A DNA stretch of 35,936 nt, taken from NCBI GenBank assembly GCA_900088475.1, contig FLMG01003200.1, forward strand, positions 1-35,936, read 5' to 3'. Positions 1 to 10,800 of this stretch are shown piece by piece (the first letter of the stretch is position 1; the number at the start of each line of letters is the position of its first letter). The translations under genes were made by a program, and so were the position numbers. This DNA is from Hyphochytrium catenoides. Its lineage: Eukaryota; Sar; Hyphochytriomycetes; Hyphochytriales; Hyphochytriaceae. The notes under the pieces were generated by a model, which made no database searches, had not been told where the DNA came from, and worked only from the letters and a program-made list of their open reading frames with translations.

Positions 1-49
1 AGCCTCACAAGAGACTGTATAAGAACTGGACTGTAGATGCTTTGTTGGC

Positions 50-463
50 TTAGTAGTCCTGAGATGCAGCTCCCTTGCTGCCCTTCTTTCCGCTTCCGCT
101 CTTCTTGGGAAGAAGAACAGCGTGGATGTTGGGAAGGACACCACCAGAGGCAATGGTGACCTCGCCGAGAAGCTTGTTCAGCTCCTCATCGTTTCTCACA
201 GCCAGCTGGATGTGGCGAGGGACGATACGGCTCTTCTTGTTGTCGCGAGCAGCATTGCCTGCAAGCTCCAGAATTTCTGCAGTCAGGTACTCCAGAACAG
301 CAGCGAGGTAGACAGGAGCACCGCCTCCAACGCGCTCGGCGTAACGGCCATTCTTGAGGAAACGAGCCACACGACCAACAGGGAACTGAAGGCCAGCCTT
401 TGCGGAACGGCTGACGGACTTGCCGCTCTTCTTGCCACGTCCACCCTTGCCCTTGCCAGACAT
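50..463 (-). CDS. Histone H2A, H2A.X-type (137 aa, intronless)
   Basis: Core nucleosome histone that pairs with H2B. The chosen ATG at 463 gives the typical basic N-terminus [14 protein letters not shown]. An in-frame ATG at 589 would add 42 non-histone residues and is not used. The histone fold is complete: [14 protein letters not shown], the acidic-patch residues in [14 protein letters not shown] and [12 protein letters not shown], and the docking segment [13 protein letters not shown]. The protein ends KGAASQDY, which fits the SQ(E/D)-hydrophobic motif that PI3K-like kinases phosphorylate at DNA breaks, so this copy can serve as H2A.X. Family identity is certain from sequence; the damage role is inferred from the motif. 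It is divergently paired with H2B. The sequence after the stop shows no animal-type histone stem-loop, but only 49 bases are visible. Confidence 0.97.
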   Translation of the reverse strand: MSGKGKGGRGKKSGKSVSRSAKAGLQFPVGRVARFLKNGRYAERVGGGAPVYLAAVLEYLTAEILELAGNAARDNKKSRIVPRHIQLAVRNDEELNKLLGEVTIASGGVLPNIHAVLLPKKSGSGKKGSKGAASQDY

Positions 464-832
464 CTTGATAATTAAGTGTTGAAAGGTTGACTTTCCTAAG
501 CTTCCTTGAGCAGCTTGAGAGATGGGACGCAAATTGAGGAATGAACGCGGAATTGGCTGACGGCAGAAAGCGAATTTGATCCCCAGCAATCCTCAGAATC
601 CTAGGAAAGTACTGTGTTGTCCAGTATTTGGCGTGGTCTCAATGCCCACAAAACCTTGCGGTTTGGGTTTTCATAAGAAGGAACAGATACTACTCCGCAA
701 AGACGTTGATAGACATTCAATTCCTATTTAGATAGAAAGTCCTGGTTCTAGGGTTGAATTATTTGGGGTTCGGGTATACCGATTTGCGGACTGGCTGCGG
801 AGGGAGGCAATATCTCTAGGCCTAGCCCTCCG

Positions 833-903
833 CCAATCAGAGGCGATCGATTCAAGCTCCACCAATAAGAGCGCAGTATCCAAGGGGCTCATATTCCGCC
901 AAT
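833..903 (+). promoter_or_regulatory. Cluster of three same-strand CCAAT boxes
   Basis: CCAATCAG, CCAATAAG and CCAATAGG begin at 833, 862 and 899, spaced 29 and 37 bases apart. All read in the H2B direction, 350 to 420 bases before its ATG and 370 to 440 bases from the H2A ATG. Clustered CCAAT boxes are common in histone promoters. Confidence 0.65.
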
Positions 904-1030
904 AGGAAGGGCGATAGGTTACAAAGATTTGAATCTACGAATCTTTCCCTCAAGTACTTACAGCATGCATTATTGTGAAATAATTGGCGGTTCTAAGTTT
1001 CATTTTACCTCTGAAACTTTCGAGAAAGTG

Positions 1031-1038
1031 TATATATT
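1031..1038 (+). promoter_or_regulatory. TATA-like element for H2B
   Basis: TATATATT lies downstream of the CCAAT cluster and 214 bases before the H2B start codon. Position relative to the CCAAT boxes is plausible for a core promoter, but the leader would be long for a histone mRNA. Confidence 0.4.
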
Positions 1039-1251
1039 ACCACTGCCAACCTCCTATAAACTCGCTTGAATTTCGCAGGACTTTATTGGGCGTATTATTT
1101 TCTGGATTGTTCTTAGTGTTCTGTAAGGGACGAGGGAGCTGCTTATCTGACCTCACCAGTCCTCACTTCTCAATTTCCACGTTCAGTCAAAGATCGTCTT
1201 CCCCATCGGCTCCCTCACCCTCGGCCCTTTGAAGCTTCTCTCTCATAAACC

Positions 1252-1620
1252 ATGGCCAAGACCCCAAGCAAGAAGTCCGCTAAGGCCCCTAAGAAGGCTG
1301 GCGCCAAGGGCAAGAAGTCCAAGAAGCGCGTAGAGTCCTACGGCACCTACATCTACAAGGTCCTCAAGCAGGTCCACCCTGACACTGGTATCAGCAAGCG
1401 CGCCATGTCTATCATGAACTCTTTCATCAACGACATCTTCGAGCGCATTGCTCTTGAGGCTGGCCGCCTGGCTCGCTACAACAAGAAGTCAACACTCTCT
1501 TCCAGAGAAGTTCAGACCGCCGTGCGCCTCATGCTCCCTGGTGAGCTTGCCAAGCACGCTGTCTCTGAGGGTACCAAGGCTGTGACCAAGTTCACCGCCT
1601 CTCCTGGCGCCTCTGCCTAA
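1252..1620 (+). CDS. Histone H2B (122 aa, intronless)
   Basis: Core histone that dimerises with H2A in the nucleosome. The N-terminal tail is lysine-, alanine- and proline-rich ([17 protein letters not shown]). The histone fold follows from about residue 29 with [19 protein letters not shown] and [19 protein letters not shown], then the C-terminal helix in [19 protein letters not shown]. Lys113 corresponds to the mono-ubiquitinated lysine (K120 of mammals). After VTKF the protein carries a short extra tail, TASPGASA. The start sits in a good initiation context (aaaccATGG). No intron and no canonical histone 3' stem-loop within about 150 bases after the stop, so the mRNA is probably polyadenylated (inference). 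Identity is certain from sequence. Confidence 0.97.
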   Translation: MAKTPSKKSAKAPKKAGAKGKKSKKRVESYGTYIYKVLKQVHPDTGISKRAMSIMNSFINDIFERIALEAGRLARYNKKSTLSSREVQTAVRLMLPGELAKHAVSEGTKAVTKFTASPGASA

Positions 1621-2119
1621 ATTACTTCCAGAGAACACACTCACAGACAGTATCCTGAAGCGCAGCTTATATAGCGTTTGGGTGGCTTCCTCTATGTACC
1701 ATATCATATTTAATCCATGCCGAAACAATTTCCAATACTCTGTCATCCGCATCGATGCCTCCATGCAAAAAAGAGAAAAATATAGGGGACGGTAGCTAAA
1801 GGCGGTCGACATTCTGCTTTATAGAAGACTGCTCGTTTTCTCTATCGTCACCGCGCGGATCATTTCGCTCTCGCTCTAATTTTCACCGCCGTCCTCCTGA
1901 CGTACAGGCAGCATAGTCCTATGAAGTCCCATTAGCTGTCTCAGTGCTTCTGTTCTGCATGCGCGCGACAGCTCTACTGGTTATGATAACAGTTCTTCCC
2001 TTGCCTTCTAAGAATGTCTCTGCTTTGATAGAATATTTACTTTTTATAAAAGCATTACTAGTGTCACATGCTTATCCTCTCTCCCTTCTATCGCTCCTAT
2101 CCTAGGACCGAGTATCTGA
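1621..2119. other. Convergent 3' intergenic region, H2B / dynein
   Basis: About 500 bases between the H2B stop and the dynein stop, which face each other. It should hold both 3' UTRs. I see no AATAAA-type signal I would trust on either strand, no RNA gene and no coding potential. Confidence 0.6.
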
Positions 2120-4832
2120 TCACGTGTCAAGCATACAGAGTAGCGCACAGCCTCGGCGAATCCAGTGGTGGGCCTCTCTGTCCGTAGGGATGTCCAGAGT
2201 AACGACGAAGTTGGTAGAGTGTCCGGTGGTTGACAGTGTACCAGCTCTCAGGGACGTCTTGTATAGCGGGCAAGGGTAGGAGAGGGACAAACCCTTCTCA
2301 CCATCTCTTTCCTTCGCTTCAGGCGGCTGCTGCACAGGCTTTAACCATACCACAGGCATTGGGTTGAAGAGCTCCCCTAGGAAGAGTCAAGGACAGTAAA
2401 GATGATAAGCGACTTTTTCTGAATAGCTTCCTCTGCTTCGAAGACTCAGGTACATCAAGCCTGCCCACCCCAAACCTTTGGTCTCCCTTGATGAGTTGAG
2501 ACGCAGGTCTTCGGTGGGTCCATCGTCCTTCATCGCTTCTCTAGTTTCTCTTCAAATCTCTCTTACCTGGTATTGACTCTGCCATCATCTTCCGCGTCCT
2601 ATCAAACCGCGCTCCTTCCATAAAGAGACCGTGAATGTACGCGCCGTCTTCAGGTCCTTTTTCCACGGCTGTCTCCTCAAAGTCCATAATCTCCGAACTA
2701 ATCCTAAGAGTGTCAATGGCGATACGATATTGACGCGAGTAAACTTGCTTCACAGCCGTCATAAAGCCCTGGACGGAGAGCAGGAAACGAAGTTTAAACA
2801 GAGATGCCAGAACACTTCCAGGGCACATCCTCCTTACCTGAGGAAAGAAGAAGCCCGGCAGCCAAAAAGAAGACGGAGGTCCTTTAACCAGCCAGATTGT
2901 GAGGAAGTCTATTCGTTTGAAGAAGTCTTCAGTCCAGGATGCCAAGGGTTTGAGACAGGGATAGCCTGCCGCCTCCCACTCCTTTGGCACTCTCTGCAAG
3001 AGGAACCCATTGTACATGTTCTCCAGAGGACCTAGACACAAGAAATAAGATAAGACTATGCCTCTTTGGCTATTCAAGTCTCTCCCAGCCGCCTCCCAGT
3101 CTGTGTTATGCTGTTACGCTACGCGTCATGTCGATATAGCAAGTTCATTCTTCTTGCCTTCTTATTCCCTTCTTCTAGTTCGATAACATTCTCTCTCTCA
3201 CTCTTTGCTTCTCAGCATAGTGCCTGACTGTTCCCTTTCTGAGCTCTCTTTCACAAGTTTATGTTGATCTAACAAAGGCGATGCAAACCACCCATAGGCT
3301 AACCTCTGTGTGCTCTATTGTTTGCTGTGTAAAGTCCAGGTATTACTCACCAGACATAACGATCAGCCCCTTAATCGCCTTCTTCAGCATCGCTAAAGAT
3401 GACCGCATGACTGCTATCAGCTTGTTGAAGCGGATCAGCTCTTGCGAGAGAAAGACGCCTAATGAAGTCATAGATCCGCTCTGGCAAAGAGAATAAAGCC
3501 TTAGTCTGCTGTCTCTTCAATGTCTTGTCTCTCCCTTAATGACCCTAGCTCGTCACTTTATGTTTCTGGGGGTTCCGCAGCCCGCTTACTCTTGGTGTAC
3601 AGGCTTCCACGTTCTCTCTTTCGGTACCTCATAAGGCCTCCCTTATTGTCTCTCATTCTTACCTCTAAGATTTTGAAGGTGTCTGGATGTGCCACTTTCT
3701 CGTCAAAAGGAAGAGGCATTCTCTTCTCTATGGCCGTCGCGATATCGAATACAGTCTTATCGTTGTCTGTTCCTCCCGCTCCTCCCTTGTCCGATCCCCC
3801 TGTCCCTCCCATAGTGATCACGGCTTGAAGAACCGACCTAAGGATTTGAAATGTGTGAGATGGAAGCTAAGGAATGCCCACGAGCAGCAGCAAGGAATCA
3901 TGCACTCGGTCATTCGAGATCCCGAAAGAAGAGAGACAGATGAAGGCTCGCTAGCAAGGCAATAGGGAAGTATATACGTCTTTCCGCAGACCAAAGGGTC
4001 ATGCGGAGTAGTAACAAATCGTTGGACGATATGGAAACATTAGAAAGAGGATCTTAGCACAGCGGTATGGCGAATGGCAGAAGCTGGAAAATGAAGAATG
4101 AGAGAGGGAGCAAGAGAGGCAGAGCGTTATCGTTGTCCCACCTAGTATCCTTCTGCTGGAAGTTGATATCGGCATTCGGATGCAGCCCAAACGTAACGGG
4201 AGAGTCTTCATTGGGCAGTCGGTTGATATAGTCTCGGCACTCCTCCAAAGAGCCAGGGATAGGAGCTACGTACACCTCTCCACTCTCCGTGAGCGGGTAT
4301 CCATCTTCGAGAAGCTCTGGGCAGAGAAGCTTCTTCATTATTGAGGAGTTTGTACGCTTGTCCCACTGGTCGGTGATGCTAAAGGAAGAGAGAAGAAAAG
4401 AAACAGAGGCGGAGGAACCCGCAAACCAACTTAGCTACCGGGCCCTGCTCTAGATCCGCCACAGATTGAATTTGAAATCAAACAAAACTAGCAGCTTTGC
4501 TCAGTCTCTCACTACGCCTTGTTAGCCTAGCAGCGAGCCGCTCCTCCCAAAAACTTATCCTAGCGACACTCTCCAAGCCGTCCTAACCCACGTTCCTCCA
4601 ATTGTTCTGCTCTCCCCTTAAAGGAGGCTGTCCTTTTTCCTTACCGGCCACCGTAGGTAATATCAGCCACCATGACATTGAGTGTGGTCCAGGGCACAGA
4701 GTCCTGTTCTTCTAGGTACAGCTGCACCAAGCGGATCGCTGCCTTGAGGTCTGAGTTCATCCATTCGTATGGAATATTCCAGCCAACTGCCCCGAACTTA
4801 CGACGCTCGAGAATAAGGGCATTGTAGAAGAC
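2120..4832 (-). other. Dynein C-terminal domain, exons 57-63
   Basis: Exons 4645-4832, 4142-4378, 3663-3837, 3351-3480, 2838-3031, 2567-2768, 2120-2376; about residues 3630-4089. Landmarks: [100 protein letters not shown] and [16 protein letters not shown] before the TGA stop. The surface loop in exon 59 is Gly-rich ([18 protein letters not shown]). The domain packs under the ring and tunes processivity. Confidence 0.94.
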
Positions 4833-7800
4833 CTGAGTGAAGACGAAAGCATCAAAGAGAATGCCGATATCATTAGAGACCAGCCGCTGAAAAAGAGGAG
4901 GAGGAGCCACAGGTGGAGAAAGCAGAAATAATAGCAATAGGTAAGAGAAGGGTCTCAGGATCGTTCTGAGCGATTGTACTTCTCGCTCGCAAAGGACATG
5001 CCGTAGGCAGGGATGCGGAAGAGAGAGGCACATCTATTGTGAGCGAATAAAGAGGTTTAGACCAGCTCTGCGGCAGAGACACAAAGAGAGGACACGAAGA
5101 GATAAAGAACGAGAGTGTTCTATTTAAGACTAGCCAAGATCGGTGGACTCTCTCTCATCCATGCATCAGCTTCCTCTCCATGTCTCCTTACCACTGCAAA
5201 GAGAAGCTTCTTAAACTGTCGGGGCTTCGAACTCCGTTCATAATCTGCCTCTGTCATGTCAGCAAAGGCCCGTCGAAGGTTGGCCTTCAAACCCTTCGGC
5301 GGTTCATTCGTGATCTTGATGCCGTTTTGAAGGATAGGAACGGGGAACTTTGGACTGCAAAGGTAAAGAAGTTAGCTTAACCATCACAACCTGGGGAAGG
5401 AGATTCAAGCATAGACTCAGAATGTCAAGGGAATAGTATGGTCAGCATGTCTTGCGCTCTGTCAGGCTTCTTTTTCTGTTTCCTCTGCTCTGGCGCTTTT
5501 AAGATGGTACGTGTCTCACCTCGGCATACTTGTGAGCCAGAGCCGGAATTCCTTGTGTTGTTCCTTCTCTCTTGCTTGCTCCAAGTCCTGCTCAAGCCTA
5601 CCCAGCCATGAGACTGCCAGGTGACAGTTCTGTAAGCAGACCCAGTCGCCTGATGTTCTCGCTTGTGCCATAAGCCTATCACAAGCCGCGTGAGAGATGA
5701 CATCAAAGAACGGGCGTCAGGATGCGACAAAGGCAAGAGAAAGCACAGGCAGTGACTCAGAACCTTTCTGCAATGGGTCCCTGTCCCTGCCCAAGAGAAA
5801 TGATCTTTAGCCTGCTTCCTTCTTTGCCTTTGGAGGCTGCGAGCTGCAGCAGATAGTCCGTGATGTCAGCGCCAGGTGAGAGAATGAAGATCAAAGGCGT
5901 GTCCGGAGCAGAGTCGTTGTAGGCGCCTGCAGGGAGCCGGGGACACAGAGAGTCAACGGATCAGCTCCATGGCAAAATAGGTGACAGGTTATATGGATGC
6001 CGCAGCTAACGCGAGCTGCGCTATATGTATGACGAGGGCTGAGACAGTTCCTTCTCAAACGTCGAAGCACATTCTCTACCATGACTTGTTTGCTTGCTAG
6101 CTCTGTCTCTAAGTCTATTTTATGGTTCTATCGTAGTACCTTCAAGATCAAAGGGAGGAGACTCTGTGAAGAGTTGTCCCAACTCCTTGGCAACGAATTC
6201 ACGGATGCCAAAGACGACCTTTTCTTCTCGGAATGCCCTAAGGATAAGGAGCTTCTGCATGTTGTCGAGCTTGCTGTCCCATCCGTCTGCAAGAGTGAGA
6301 GATGAAGGACGTAGCAACAAAGGGACTGTTAGTTATAGAGCTCGACTGGGATGGACTTTTACTTCTTTCTCTCCGTTCTAACCTCTTCCTGAGATATGAT
6401 GGGCCGCCTCCATGTGCCTTTCCTAACCTGGTTGAAGCTAACTATTTTGCTAACACACTCCTTGCTCTATTCTGCTGGGTGAGCCTGCCTCTCCCGATGT
6501 GCCTCTTTTTTCCCTTACCTCCTAGAGCTTCTGACTGCGGCTTGGACGAGTGAAGGAAGGCTTTCTGCCATGGCTTCGGGTCGAGGCTTATGCTATCTAT
6601 CAGCCCTCTAAAGCCTGGAAGAGAGGCGTCCATCGCGCAGAGGTCTGCCCAGGCCTTCGCGAGAAAAAGTGAAAAGGAAATGAAAGGTAAGGAAAGTTAG
6701 AGGGAAGTAAATCAAACGAAATGCCCACAAAGATAGGTCGAGTCCCATATCCTTGAACAACCGAGCAAGACAAGAAGAAGGCACAAAGAGTTCCTCTTCC
6801 ATTCCATTGCTTACTTTGGGCTGTATCCACAGGCACGAAGGAGGCTGTTCTTTCGGAGGTGAGGTTCCTGGCCCTACGAGGAAGCACTTCCACTCTGGTT
6901 CCGAAATAGACCCTCGATGACGAAGGATACTGGTGCAGATCATGAAAGCGTAGATGAGCTTGTCCTGCACCGCGCAGGAGATTGAGTTTGAGTGTATCCA
7001 TGTGATTCCTAGGTATCTTGTCATTTTGTCCTTACCTTCTCAAAGAGCCCTCGGCAGATGTTGACATACATGCTCCTAGTGATGTCCTCTAACAGAATCT
7101 CTAACCTTCGACTGAGTTCATCTGACTTTTCGCTTTGTTGCAGCCGTAACTTGAAAAGCTTCATGAAGAATTGTAGGGAGTACTGGTACATCGGGTCGAC
7201 AAGACTCAGGTTGGCGATCACAAAGTAGATGACTGAGCCTCTTGAAGCGATCGGCCTGTACTGCTCTCGCGTCTGGTCAATCTCTCGTCTAGTTGCCTCT
7301 GCTTCAGCCATTCGAGTCCCAATCGCGGTGGCCGTAACTTTACTTTGTGCCAGGACATGGATCAGCTCCTTATCGTCGAGAATATTCCCTAAAGTTCAAC
7401 GGAGAGGCGCATGGAAGATGAGGTGCAAAAAGGAAGCAGTACGAGACGGACACAAGAGGATTAGGCGGAGAACGGGCAAAACGTAAGCTGTGTGGCAAGT
7501 TTTGGCCTTGATACAGCCTCCCCCCAGAATGCAAGCCCTACCTGAGGCATTGGCGAGCATGAAAAGAATCTTGTCCTCTATTTCTTTCAACTGCTTCTTG
7601 TCGGATGCGATGTTGACTGTCAGTGCGTCTTTCTTCTGTTCAAGATCTGGTCTCTCCTGTCGGATGACTTCCACCAGTAGCTGCTCCTCAAGGCCCGTCA
7701 GAGTGACAGTAAAGTTGATAATGGTAACCTTGATGCAGACCTGCACGAAGGCAAGAGAGCGAGAGAGTGAGGGGGGAGATTTAGAGCTAACGAGAAGCAG

Positions 7801-10800
7801 GTACGCAAACAGCATCCTATAAGTTGTTGAGGGTTCGTCTTGATAATTGGTCATGGAGTGCTGGGGAAACAAACAAGTGGCACGGAATATGGTGCCCAAA
7901 ACTTGCAGCGCTTAGAAAGACGGGAGTAGTGAGGAGAAGGAGTTAGCTTGGCTTGCCTCGGGCATGTAATGGGGATTTGAAAGCTTGGTAGTAATGAAAA
8001 ACCGGAACTCGTCGCTGTAAGGAACATCTGAGTCTCCAAGGCGGAGAAGGACCTGTCCGCTCTTCTTAAAGGTCTGCTTGAGGAGAACTGGCTCCAGTGC
8101 AGGATCGAGCTCCTCCTAAAGAAGAAGAGAGAGACAAGAAAGACGGACGTCAGGCGTCGCTTAGGGGAAAGAATGCTGCTTTATGTTTTCCATCCTATCG
8201 TCCCATCCGACTGGAATGCAAAGTTGTTCCTTTCTCTGTCCATCTCCTCATCAATAGCTCGTCCCCACCTGTACATTCTCCAACAGAACTGGTGCTCCAT
8301 ATCTTATCCCGTTCTCCAGAGTCCTTAGAAAGTCCTTATCCGAGAGTTTGATGATCTGTAGGTTCTTCGTTTTGAACATGTTTCGCACCCATTTGTTGGC
8401 CTGCCCCTGGGGGTCAATCATCAAGGGCCAGCGCCGACCCATCGTGGCAAACATACCTGTGGAGAGAGGAAGGGTTAAGGTGACATGAGCAAAACTCTCT
8501 ATGAATTCTCAGAGCGGCTTGGCTAGCTGCTCAATGGCTTTGCTTCTCATCACTTAGACAGCGTTCCGTTCCTCCTCTGACTCCTTACCGTTCTCAACAG
8601 AAAATTCATCAGCTGGCAAGCCCATCACGTTCCAGTCTCTTACGGTCACTGGATCCGCTAGTGTATGGACCAGTGAAAAGTTGTTGGCTACCGGGATAGA
8701 GTTTTCAAGGCAGAAAAGGACCCATTTTCGGGCTATAGCGCGACGGAACTCGGATGTGAAAGGTCCCAAGTAAGCCACGCTGCCAGCAGAGAGGACGATA
8801 TTTCCTGAAATGAGAGACAAAACAAGGTTAAAAAAGGGGATAAGAGAGAGGGGTCTTAGAGAGAAGAGAGTGAGGAAGATAGAGAGAGAGGACGATAATT
8901 TCTGAAAGCACACAGACAACGTTGAAACGAGGGAAGAGAGAGGGGACGTAAAGAGAAAAATGACGGAAGATAAAAAGAGAGGGAACCACTCTGACAAGTG
9001 CCCTCGACAATGTTGACGTCAGACTATTGTCTCGTCGCCCCTTGACTCCCAAATCATCTCACATACCGACAAGGTTGACCATATCTTCGGCAAGCTGTTC
9101 GGCCGTGGCCGTCCACCGATCCTTCTCATCCTTCAATGAGTCTATCAACTGCTCAGCACGAGCGAGGCGTTCCACAGTTTGCTTTTGCTGTTGATTGTGA
9201 TGAGGCGTTTCCAAAGCGCCAATTCATAGAAGAGCGCGATTGTACGGCGGGCCAGGTAGACAAAAAAACGATAAGAGAGAAAATAGCGAAGAAGAGCATG
9301 GGTCAGCTAGGCCTCTATCCCTTGCCAGCCCTTCCGTCTTTTCTGACTCTCTCATTAGGGCTTTTGGTGTGGACCATCCTTGCGCACGGCTACTCTGACT
9401 CCCTGACAAGTCCGTCATCGCAATCCTCTCTCCTTCAACCTCATATTCTCTCCTGCTGTCGGTTGTCTTCCTCACCTGGTGTTCCAAATCAATTTTTCTC
9501 TGCTGCGCTCCTTCCAACGTCCGTCTGAGGTCTGCCACCTAAAGAGAATGAATGTTAGTACCAGGTTAAGGTATTGCCTAGTGTAGGGAAAGTATACGAT
9601 AGTGAATAGAGTCAAAGGATGAAACTCCGGAGAGAAAGGTTCAACCCTTTGTATTGAGACTGAGGAGATCAGGGAGGAAGAACGAACCTTCGCCAGGATA
9701 ACTCTGAGATCACTCTGCTTCTGGTTGAGCTCTGCTTGCACCTGAAGAGGGATGCCATATACGCTATCAGCTGAAGAATGGAAGTATGTCGTGAAGGATA
9801 AGAAGCGTTCGTTCTACTCTAATATGTATCTTCTCTGTTTGGTCCTATGAATGCCTCCGTTCCTTGGCTGGCTCGTACCTGGGCAAGCTGTGCCTCTGCA
9901 GCTGAGAGTTTTTCCCTTTTGGGCGCGATGTTCTTGGCGACCGTGTCGTACGTGTACATCGCTCTGACCCACATGCAAATACTTGTCGCCGCCATGGAAA
10001 CTGTCTTTATGTTCTCTGGGACAAACTCACTGTTGTCCATATACTTCTTCAGCTTCTTGATAGTAGCTGGTGGAATGTTATCCTTGTCAAAGGTCTTCAG
10101 TTCTTCAAGAAAGGTCATACGGCCGAGGAGTTTCTTGGCCTCTGCATAGAAGAGGGAAAGATAGGTACGGGAAAGGAAACAGTCAGCGAAAGAGCTAGAG
10201 CAACATCCAATGGCAAATGAGCCAAGGATAAAGCACCAAAGACGCCTGGCAAAGGAGAGCGCCCCCATTGCAAGTGCAGTGTCTCTCTGGATGGAGGTGG
10301 ACCCGTTCCTCAGAGTAACTTTCTCCTCACCTGCCCAGTCTGGTTTGCAGTTCATAAGTAGACATACTGCTTCCATCGTGATCCCGACCTGATAGACGAG
10401 ACGGGTTATAAGGTACCATAGAAGTTTTAGAGTAGAAAGAGGAATGGAACATTGAACCAAGAAGGCGAGTGCTAAGTCACGAGGTACGCAGGAACAGGAA
10501 TTGAAAGCTTTCGGAGGCAGAGAAGAGAGAGACATGTAGAAAGAGTAGACAAGGGAAGTGGGGCCCACTGTACCATTTTTGGCGGGTTCGTAAAGGACTT
10601 CAACTCTTGAATGTGCTTTTTATCCAGTGCATCCAATGCTCGGATGGAGGCATATAAAGCGGGTAAAGCTTCGTCAAGATCCTAGATGCGTGTAAACAGA
10701 TACAGAGTAGCGACGTTAATTCTTCCTTCCAAGGTTATTGGAGGCTTAAGCAGCACCGTGGTCCTACACTGCCTTCACTGCTTCTTTGCATCTCCCCAAA

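Larger units (their letters stand above)
464..1251. promoter_or_regulatory. Shared divergent promoter of H2A and H2B
   Basis: This 788-bp non-coding interval lies between the start codons of two divergently transcribed histone genes. It contains three CCAAT pentamers in plus orientation (833-837, 862-866, 899-903), ATTGG (CCAAT on the minus strand) at 552-556, 983-987 and 1085-1089, and a TATA-like TATATATT at 1031-1038. The arrangement suits coordinated histone expression through NF-Y-like CCAAT binding; that factor assignment is inference. Transcription start sites are unknown, and the roughly 200 bases between the TATA-like element and the H2B ATG may hold a long leader. Short open frames inside it show no protein-like features. 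Confidence 0.75.

Noticed and set aside
464-589. 42-residue in-frame extension of H2A from an upstream ATG
   Set aside because: The conserved histone N-terminus MSGKGKGG starts at 463, and the extension has no histone-like sequence.
4833-5191. Missing dynein exon in an unusually long intron
   Set aside because: The flanking exons join directly (KLLFAV to [14 protein letters not shown]) as in the family, so nothing is missing.
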